DNA from: an uncultured Ruminococcus sp. | Lineage (GTDB): Bacteria > Bacillota > Clostridia > Oscillospirales > Acutalibacteraceae | Assembly (NCBI GenBank): GCA_900554995.1 | Contig: USJJ01000070.1 | Location: 1-6,893 of the forward strand | Reading direction: 5' to 3' | DNA: 6,893 nucleotides | In this document: piece after piece, positions 1-4,508 of the stretch | How positions within the stretch are numbered: the first letter of the stretch is position 1 | How the letters are laid out: every line of letters starts with the position of its first letter | Made by a program: the position numbers and the translations under genes | The notes under the pieces: generated by a model | What the model was told of the DNA's origin: nothing | The model's input: only the letters and a program-made list of their open reading frames with translations | Databases searched by the model: none

Positions 1-975
1 TTCACCGCTCGTAAGATTACAGTCGGCTTCAAGCCACATCGACCCCTCAAGCTCAATGCGTTTTTCCTTGACAAGTTTTTTAATCTCGTCATACATTTCG
101 GGGCTTTCCTCTTTGAGAAATTTCAAAAGCTGCGGCTGACTTGACATAAATTTATAATCGGGATATTTTTTCATCATCTCGATAACACTGCCGAATGTAC
201 GCTGAACCTTTTCCCTCGTCTGGTCAAGGGTCCAACGCCACGCAACGTCAATATGAGTGTGTCCGATTACGCTGACCTTAATATCCTGACCATGACAATA
301 TTTACCGTAAAACTCCGTCATAAGATATTCGTTTGCCGCATCAACGGAACGAAGGAACTCCTCCGACATCGGAGCACACCAGTTTATATAATTGATTGCC
401 GTGTTGAGGTATTCCCTGACCTCGGCATATTCTTTTGTACTTTCATCCGTGTAATATAGTATTCTGTAAGGCGCCTTGAGATTATAATAAAGCGTCTCAA
501 CCGCACGGTTGAATTCGCAAAGCTGAGCAAAGAAGTCCGTCCTTTTTCCCGATGGCTGAGAATAAGCATAAACATGAACATCATAGCCATCCTTGCTGCC
601 GTCGAGCTTGACATAGCGGTGTTTCGTGTCCATTCCGCGTATGAGCTTGCCGTCGAGGTAAACCATAAACTGCGGCTCCCAGTCCTCGTCGTGAACATCG
701 GTCGAAGAAACATAAAGTTCAAGATCCCTTCCCTTAAGCTCCTGCGGAATATCAATATGCCTGAAGAACCATCTGTGCTCCTCGGGCTTCATTCCCCAGC
801 GCTCGGTCTCGCCGAACTCACGCCATTCACCCTCGCCGAGTGATGGAACCTTGTTGCCCTTTTTATAGCCGCACTCCATCGTCTGCCAACCGTTTATCGG
901 TACCCTGACGGGAGTGATATATTTTTCAAGCTGATTTATCACTTCGCCTATTCGCTTATCAAGGAAATTGTTCAT
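1..975 (-). CDS. GH38 family alpha-mannosidase, N-terminal 325 residues (3' end beyond window)
   Basis: Zinc-dependent alpha-mannosidase of family GH38, which removes alpha-linked mannose from oligosaccharides; bacterial members usually work in the cytoplasm on imported glycans. No signal peptide is visible, which fits. Residues ~40-150 look like the beta-rich N-terminal domain of bacterial GH38 enzymes (WFFRHIDIP, YLDGKLIRGMD). The catalytic barrel opens with GHTHIDVAWRW at 238-248, where H241 and D243 match the HxD zinc ligands. The frame ends in MWLEADCNLTSGE, with D318 at the place of the catalytic nucleophile. Family members are commonly ~850-1050 residues, so roughly two thirds (rest of the barrel, helical and beta domains) lies off the left edge. 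The start at 975 is set by GAGGAG 6 nt upstream (982-987), overlapping the glycosyltransferase TGA stop. It is the second gene of an operon and probably translationally coupled. The family call is secure; the natural substrate and linkage cannot be read from this part. Confidence 0.95.
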   Translation of the reverse strand, partial: MNNFLDKRIGEVINQLEKYITPVRVPINGWQTMECGYKKGNKVPSLGEGEWREFGETERWGMKPEEHRWFFRHIDIPQELKGRDLELYVSSTDVHDEDWEPQFMVYLDGKLIRGMDTKHRYVKLDGSKDGYDVHVYAYSQPSGKRTDFFAQLCEFNRAVETLYYNLKAPYRILYYTDESTKEYAEVREYLNTAINYINWCAPMSEEFLRSVDAANEYLMTEFYGKYCHGQDIKVSVIGHTHIDVAWRWTLDQTREKVQRTFGSVIEMMKKYPDYKFMSSQPQLLKFLKEESPEMYDEIKKLVKEKRIELEGSMWLEADCNLTSGE

Positions 976-981
976 TTGTCG

Positions 982-987
982 CTCCTC
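982..987 (-). promoter_or_regulatory. Shine-Dalgarno of the mannosidase gene, overlapping the upstream stop codon
   Basis: GAGGAG lies 6 nt before the ATG at 975 and shares bases 986-987 with the TGA stop (986-988) of the glycosyltransferase. This fixes the mannosidase start and points to translational coupling of the two genes. Confidence 0.8.
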
Positions 988-2167
988 AGAATAATTTATA
1001 GATTTTTTCTATTTCCCCCGATTTTGAAAAATCGGTGTTTTTTATGTTATCAAGTATCTTTTTCTGAAGCGCCTTATCGTTTATAAAATGTATAAGCCCC
1101 TCGGCGCATTTTTTATTTTCAAGCGGGACGATTACGCCGTCGGTTCCGTTTTTTATCTGGCTTGCCGCCGTGGCATAATCCGTTACGGCAACAAGTTTGC
1201 CGAGTATCAGTGCCTCATTGACCGTTACGGCGTTTCCCTCGTAGCGTGACGGTTGAATATAGAAATCGCACGCCTTAAAATACGGATAGGGATTAGTCTT
1301 TTTGCCGAGCAGAATAACCCTGTCTTGCATTCCGTATTCGTCGATTTTTTTCCTGACAAGCCCCTCGTCCGTACCGTAACCGATGATATACCATTTCACG
1401 TTATCAAGCATTGAACAAATCTCGGGAACATTGTCAAAGTTTTTTGCGTCACAGAATCGACCGACCGAAAGGAACTTCACGCTTCCGTCATCGGGCATCT
1501 CGTTCCGAACGTCAAATTTCTCTGCCTGCGCTTTAATAAACTCGGCAGGATGAATGTTTTCAATCAGTTCAATTCTGTCTGCAAGACTCGGAAATTTCTT
1601 CAAAAAAGCGTCCTTAACGCTCTCGGAAATCGCAATTATTTTATCGTAAGCCGACCACATTTTCAGCTCGGACTCAACGTCAATCTCAATATAAGAATAG
1701 TCCGTGTGAATCCAGGCAAGCTTCTCCTTTGCCCTCGTCTTTTTCGCCGCAAAATAATGCGGAGTCAGAAAGCTGATAACGACATCATATTCCTTGTCTG
1801 AAATCATCGGCATATAACGCTCGGTATACTTATGGCTGTACTCGACAAAAACATATTCACTGCTTTTAAAATGATGTCCGGCGGCAAATTCCTCCGCCTT
1901 TTTCCTGCCCTCATATCTTCCGATCGCAACGCCGAAAGCGCCTTTTTTTATAACATCCGCGAACGGCACTGCAAGCGATGAATACTTCCTGTTTTCCGGC
2001 AGAAGATTGACCCTTTTCGGAATATATTGCATCAGCTCACCCGTATGACGGAGAAGAAAGAGATCGACATTGTATTGATCGTAATCAACGGAATTAAGCA
2101 AGCCTATCAAGGCTCTTTCCGCACCGCCGATCTCCATACAATGGCTCACAATAAGTATGTTCTTCAT
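986..2167 (-). CDS. GT4-type (GT-B fold) glycosyltransferase
   Basis: A 393-residue retaining glycosyltransferase of the GT4 / 'glycosyl transferases group 1' kind, which transfers a sugar from a nucleotide-sugar donor, typically in capsule, exopolysaccharide or glycolipid synthesis at the inner face of the membrane. The N-terminal Rossmann half shows ILIVSHCMEIGGAERAL with GGAE at 14-17, usual in this family. The C-terminal donor-binding half has FLSVGRF (232-238), YIIGYG (260-265) and PSRYEGNAVTVNEAL, with the EX7E pair E310 and E318. Length is normal and no membrane segment or signal peptide is visible. The start at 2167 has GGAGG 6 nt upstream (2174-2178). It is the first gene after a consensus promoter, and the mannosidase follows after 10 bp. 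Family-level identification is firm. Donor and acceptor are unknown; pairing with a mannosidase suggests, but does not show, a mannose-containing product. Confidence 0.93.
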   Translation of the reverse strand: MKNILIVSHCMEIGGAERALIGLLNSVDYDQYNVDLFLLRHTGELMQYIPKRVNLLPENRKYSSLAVPFADVIKKGAFGVAIGRYEGRKKAEEFAAGHHFKSSEYVFVEYSHKYTERYMPMISDKEYDVVISFLTPHYFAAKKTRAKEKLAWIHTDYSYIEIDVESELKMWSAYDKIIAISESVKDAFLKKFPSLADRIELIENIHPAEFIKAQAEKFDVRNEMPDDGSVKFLSVGRFCDAKNFDNVPEICSMLDNVKWYIIGYGTDEGLVRKKIDEYGMQDRVILLGKKTNPYPYFKACDFYIQPSRYEGNAVTVNEALILGKLVAVTDYATAASQIKNGTDGVIVPLENKKCAEGLIHFINDKALQKKILDNIKNTDFSKSGEIEKIYKLF

Positions 2168-2219
2168 AGCCTTCCTCCGCCTCGGTGAAATAAAAAAACA
2201 CGCTATAAAATTACCTTTT

Positions 2220-2248
2220 ATTATACCGATTTAACAACATAATGTCAA
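2220..2248 (-). promoter_or_regulatory. Consensus sigma-A promoter of the glycosyltransferase-mannosidase operon
   Basis: On the minus strand TTGACA (2243-2248) is followed by exactly 17 nt and TATAAT (2220-2225), a full match to the housekeeping consensus in both boxes and spacing. Transcription should start near 2213, giving a leader of ~45 nt that carries the GGAGG ribosome binding site. The -35 box begins only ~43 nt after the corrected stop of the phosphoesterase gene. A fully consensus promoter suggests strong, largely constitutive expression unless a repressor acts. Confidence 0.85.
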
Positions 2249-2290
2249 TAAATCTTTCGACAAAATCCGAACTTTTTTATCATTGATAAA

Positions 2291-2578
2291 TTATCTGCCG
2301 AAAACTCGGAAGATAATGTCGGCAATCTTATTTATGAAATCAATTGTCAATTTAAGGATCTTTTGAATCGCGGCAACGAACGGGTTTGTACCCTCTTCCT
2401 TTATTCCGTAGCCGGGGATCGTTCCGTCACGGTTTTCAACGCCGTCGACCTCACCGATGTAACCGCCCCAAAGACTGTAAGCTATTGCAAGAGCTTCCTT
2501 CTCCTCGGGAGTTGCAAACCCGTACTTTTCACTGAACGCCTTGAATGTGTTGTTGGCAACTCCGCCCTGACAGCCGAG
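2291..2578 (-). pseudogene. Detached C-terminal segment of the metallophosphoesterase (out of frame)
   Basis: This minus-strand frame is open for 95 codons and ends at TAA 2291-2293. It reads as ordinary protein (LGCQGGVANNTF, ATPEEKEALAIAYSLWGG, DGTIPGYGIKEEG), unlike the overlapping R/S-rich frame it competes with. Its last ~30 residues are an amphipathic, hydrophobic helix-like tail ending in IADIIFRVFGR. Joined to the upstream frame by adding one nucleotide near 2580, the gene would span 2291-4005 and encode 571 residues (1,715 bp plus one base = 572 codons). An in-frame TGA at 2618-2620 shows that this segment cannot be translated from far upstream without a shift, and it has no start codon or ribosome binding site of its own. 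The shift therefore lies between about 2484 and 2617. No slippery heptamer or long homopolymer is seen there, which argues against programmed frameshifting. Confidence 0.82.
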
Positions 2579-4005
2579 CTTATGAGAAGGTCGTTTGCGT
2601 TCGAGAGCATATTGCTGTCAGCCGTCGACGCAACGGATTTGCGGACAGTAAACGCAAGCAATCTTATAAGAACAGTGAAATCATCCGAGCCGAGATTATA
2701 TCTCTTATCACCGATTTTACATCTGAGCTGAGCCAGCGTAATTGCATCGTTAAGAGTTTTATATTCGCTATCCGGAATCTCAAGTCCGTATTCAGCCGCC
2801 TGCTCCTTTATTCCGCCCTCGCCGTAAACAGGAATGTCTGACATTTCCTTAATCGTATCCGTGACGGGCTTGATCTTCTTATAAAGTGCGCTCGACTCGT
2901 CAATTCCGAGTGATTCAGGCGATATATTCTCTCTTAGATCCTCTGAATACTCCTTGTAAGACATACTCCACGTGTATGTCTGAAGATCGTTTTTCATCAT
3001 ATCAATCTCTTCCTGTGTAAAGCCCTTGCAAACCTTTGCAAGACTGTCGGCGTCAATATGATTGATCTTTTTTGTCTCATATTTTATTTCGCTGTTCGTC
3101 ATATTGATAAACTTGTATTCGGCGGGAAAATTTCCGAGACTTGACATTGAAAAATCGTAAATCGTATTCCCGAGGAAGCTCGTATATGACTTTGTGTTCG
3201 TGCAATGTGTGTGACCCGTGAAAACGAGCTTAACACCCAGATCGGCAAGAAGTCCCGCAAAAGAATACGGCGTGTTGACAACGTAATTTTTTTCATTAAG
3301 TTTCTGGAACGGATTATGCTCAAGAAGATTGTGGTGCATAATCATTATTACTTTTTTGCCGCGCTTGGTTGCAGCCTTAATCTGCTTAACCGTCCAGTCC
3401 ATTCTTGATACATCATTGCTCGGTACAACTCTGTATCTTTCGTCACAGGAATCAAGCGCAACGAGAGTGTATTCATCGTTGAGGTCTGTGCTGTATGAAC
3501 AGGTGCCCTCATCGGTGGAGATCGCCTTATCGTAGCCAAATTCATAGTATATTTCCGTGAACTTTTTGTGGTCGCCCGGCATATCCTTTGCATTGTCGTG
3601 ATTTCCGTTGATAACATAGACCTGCTTGCCTGTTTCCTGCTCAAATTTTCTGAATTTCGCAGCAACGGTTTCGTGCTCGGAAACATAGTCCCTGCCGTGG
3701 GTTGCAAGATCGCCGGTCACAAGAACAAATTGACATTCGGGATTTTCGGCACATTCCTTGAGAAATTCATCAATTATGTAGCCGCTCTGATTGGTAAGCG
3801 ATTCACTTTCCGAATTAAAGGTGGTTACCCAGCCCTCGTCGGCTAAGGTTGTTCCTTTTTGCTTAACAGGGTGAACATAGTGAATATCCGAAGCAACGGC
3901 AAAGCCCGTAGCCTTTTCGGAATCGTCCGCCGATGCGGATATCACAAAGGACGAACCCAAAACCACTATTACCGAAAGAATGATGCATAAAACTTTTTTA
4001 ATCAT
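2482..4005 (-). CDS. Secreted calcineurin-like metallophosphoesterase, C-terminus altered by a frameshift
   Basis: Dinuclear-metal phosphoesterase with a Sec signal peptide, so exported; it would cleave phosphomonoesters or diesters outside the membrane, substrate unknown. Residues 1-26 are MIKK, a hydrophobic core and an ASA cleavage site. All family motifs are present in order: SDIH (D40, H42), VTGD (D99), NGNHD (N135-H136-D137), MHHN (224-225) and TGHTH (H265, H267). Residues ~310-475 form a helical, charged C-terminal region. The start at 4005 is chosen over an in-frame ATG at 4095 because GGGAGG sits 8 nt upstream (4014-4019), the signal peptide begins here, and the promoter lies inside the extension. 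After about residue 475 (near 2580) the open frame turns into an R/S-rich out-of-frame reading that stops at 2482, while the natural C-terminus continues in the -1 frame to 2291. The catalytic domain is intact, so activity may survive. This is either a real 1-nt deletion or a sequence error. Confidence 0.88.
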   Translation of the reverse strand: MIKKVLCIILSVIVVLGSSFVISASADDSEKATGFAVASDIHYVHPVKQKGTTLADEGWVTTFNSESESLTNQSGYIIDEFLKECAENPECQFVLVTGDLATHGRDYVSEHETVAAKFRKFEQETGKQVYVINGNHDNAKDMPGDHKKFTEIYYEFGYDKAISTDEGTCSYSTDLNDEYTLVALDSCDERYRVVPSNDVSRMDWTVKQIKAATKRGKKVIMIMHHNLLEHNPFQKLNEKNYVVNTPYSFAGLLADLGVKLVFTGHTHCTNTKSYTSFLGNTIYDFSMSSLGNFPAEYKFINMTNSEIKYETKKINHIDADSLAKVCKGFTQEEIDMMKNDLQTYTWSMSYKEYSEDLRENISPESLGIDESSALYKKIKPVTDTIKEMSDIPVYGEGGIKEQAAEYGLEIPDSEYKTLNDAITLAQLRCKIGDKRYNLGSDDFTVLIRLLAFTVRKSVASTADSNMLSNANDLLISSAVRAELPTTHSRRSVKSTGLQLPRRRKLLQ

Positions 4006-4032
4006 TGTAAATACCTCCCAAATATATAAGGT

Positions 4033-4061
4033 ATGGTAGCAAACTGGGGCGACATTGTCAA
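4033..4061 (-). promoter_or_regulatory. Promoter of the metallophosphoesterase gene
   Basis: On the minus strand TTGACA (4056-4061), a 17-nt spacer and TACCAT (4033-4038) form a sigma-A promoter with a perfect -35. The -10 box matches 4 of 6 bases and is preceded by TG at the extended -10 position. Transcription should start near 4026, leaving a short leader of about 20 nt with the GGGAGG ribosome binding site. Confidence 0.65.
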
Positions 4062-4077
4062 CAGTTAATCTGACAAT
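4054..4077. promoter_or_regulatory. Inverted repeat over the -35 box, candidate operator
   Basis: ATTGTCA-N10-TGACAAT has perfect 7-bp arms. The left arm (4054-4060) covers most of the minus-strand -35 box and the right arm (4071-4077) lies just upstream of it. The position would let a dimeric regulator block or contact RNA polymerase. No regulator gene is in the window, so the protein is unknown. Confidence 0.4.
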
Positions 4078-4200
4078 TCCGAACCAATCAGTCATTATAA
4101 TTTCAAATAAGACTTAAAACGGCAAAAAGTATAAGAAAAAAAGTCGTAAAAGCGCAAATGTTAACAGTTTGTTCACACTTTTTCAACATTCTTAAGATAG

Positions 4201-4209
4201 TGATATAAT
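4201..4209 (+). promoter_or_regulatory. Extended -10 promoter of the orphan intergenic transcript
   Basis: TG-A-TATAAT is a perfect extended -10 element on the plus strand. No good TTGACA lies 16-18 nt upstream (TTTCAA at 4181-4186 is the nearest), so recognition would rely on the TGn motif. The start would fall near 4215-4217. The -10 is part of a 12-bp palindrome (4204-4215). Confidence 0.55.
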
Positions 4210-4218
4210 ATTATACTC

Positions 4219-4266
4219 ATGGAGATAGTTATCTCTATTTTCATTTTTATTTTCTCTTTCCCTTGA
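4219..4266 (+). CDS. Possible 15-residue hydrophobic mini-ORF (doubtful)
   Basis: ATG at 4219 opens MEIVISIFIFIFSFP and stops at TGA 4264-4266, the TGA lying at the base of the terminator stem. Twelve of the 15 residues are I, V, F, P or M, so the peptide would be membrane-seeking, in length and hydrophobicity like type I toxins of the Ibs kind. Against translation: the predicted transcript starts only 2-4 nt before the ATG, leaving no room for a ribosome binding site, so it would have to be leaderless. A TTT/ATT-rich pyrimidine tract also yields hydrophobic codons by chance. Treat as a hypothesis. Confidence 0.15.
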   Translation: MEIVISIFIFIFSFP

Positions 4267-4306
4267 ACGGTTCGATGCTGCACACATCGGGCCGTTCCCC
4301 CTTTTT
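4265..4306 (+). terminator. Intrinsic terminator 1
   Basis: A 13-bp stem, GAACGGTTCGATG (4265-4277) with CATCGGGCCGTTC (4285-4297), closes a 7-nt loop and is followed by CCCCC and TTTTT. Two pairs in the stem are G-U, which pair only in the plus-strand RNA (they would be A-C mismatches in the other strand), so the hairpin is specific to plus-strand transcription. Confidence 0.7.
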
Positions 4307-4317
4307 AGCAGAAAAAG

Positions 4318-4363
4318 CATCCCGTACTGCAATTATCGGTAATTGCTCAAGGGATGTTTTTTT
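4318..4363 (+). terminator. Intrinsic terminator 2, usable on both strands
   Basis: Outer stem CATCCC (4318-4323) / GGGATG (4351-4356) and inner perfect stem GCAATTA (4329-4335) / TAATTGC (4340-4346) around a TCGG loop, followed by seven T (4357-4363). On the minus strand the same structure is followed by CTTTTT, so it can also stop leftward transcription. It isolates the phosphoesterase side from the surface-protein gene. Confidence 0.85.
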
Positions 4364-4403
4364 GTGCCGCCGAATCAAGACCGCCTATGGCAATCATTTC
4401 CTA

Positions 4404-4417
4404 TATACAAATGTATA
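4404..4417. promoter_or_regulatory. TATACA-AA-TGTATA dyad upstream of the surface-protein promoter
   Basis: Perfect 6-bp arms with a 2-nt spacer, ending 11 bp before the -35 box at 4429. The position (about -50 to -60 from the predicted start) suits an activator or an upstream operator. It is AT-rich and short, so chance is possible. Confidence 0.3.
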
Positions 4418-4428
4418 ACGGTTGCTTA

Positions 4429-4457
4429 TTGACACAAAAAACAAAATGATTTATAAT
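4429..4457 (+). promoter_or_regulatory. Consensus sigma-A promoter of the LRR-dockerin gene
   Basis: TTGACA (4429-4434), exactly 17 nt, then TATAAT (4452-4457): complete consensus. The predicted start near 4464 gives a leader of ~45 nt. AAAGGAG at 4494-4500 lies 8 nt before the ATG and decides the start at 4509. Confidence 0.88.
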
Positions 4458-4508
4458 CAAATTATGATAGAAAGCTGTTGTCAGAATAAATATAAAGGAG
4501 AAGTTGAA

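Larger units (their letters stand above)
4216..4363 (+). ncRNA. Candidate small RNA or short leader unit with two intrinsic terminators
   Basis: Between an extended -10 promoter and two intrinsic terminators there is no ordinary gene, so the unit predicts an RNA of about 90 nt (ending near 4306) or about 148 nt (ending near 4363). Its parts in order are a 5' hairpin GGAGAT-agtt-ATCTCT (4221-4236), an unpaired pyrimidine-rich stretch (4234-4264, nearly all T and C), and the terminator stem. A 5' stem, a C/U-rich single strand able to pair with Shine-Dalgarno sequences (CTCTTTCCC) and a terminator is the usual build of a Firmicutes small regulatory RNA. It matches no RNA family I recognise. The same stretch also contains a 15-codon open frame, so it could instead be a mini-mRNA. 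The prediction rests only on signals in the sequence. Confidence 0.4.

Noticed and set aside
384..755. Minus-strand 123-codon frame inside the mannosidase gene
   Set aside because: Another frame on the same strand gives the GH38 protein with its catalytic motifs. This one is R/S/M-rich and a shadow.
2276..2290. TTTATC-att-GATAAA stem after the phosphoesterase stop as a terminator
   Set aside because: Only six A-T-rich pairs, followed on the minus strand by A residues instead of a T-tract.
2484..2617. Programmed -1 frameshift in the phosphoesterase gene
   Set aside because: No X-XXY-YYZ slippery heptamer and no clear downstream stem; a simple 1-nt loss explains the data better.
2363..2731. 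Plus-strand 122-codon frame antisense to the phosphoesterase 3' end
   Set aside because: No ribosome binding site or domain. It is open because it mirrors the coding strand around the frameshift.
4006..4095. In-frame 30-codon extension of the metallophosphoesterase to an ATG at 4095
   Set aside because: It would bury the signal peptide, has no ribosome binding site, and overlaps the promoter and its inverted repeat. The ATG at 4005 has GGGAGG 8 nt upstream.
4094..4099. Second minus-strand TATAAT as an alternative phosphoesterase promoter
   Set aside because: No -35 at suitable spacing (the nearest, TTGCCG, is 20 nt away); the promoter at 4033-4061 is better placed.
4204..4215. Palindromic TATAATATTATA as a bidirectional promoter
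   Set aside because: Leftward reading has neither a TGn extension directly before the -10 nor a -35 box, so only the rightward promoter is supported.
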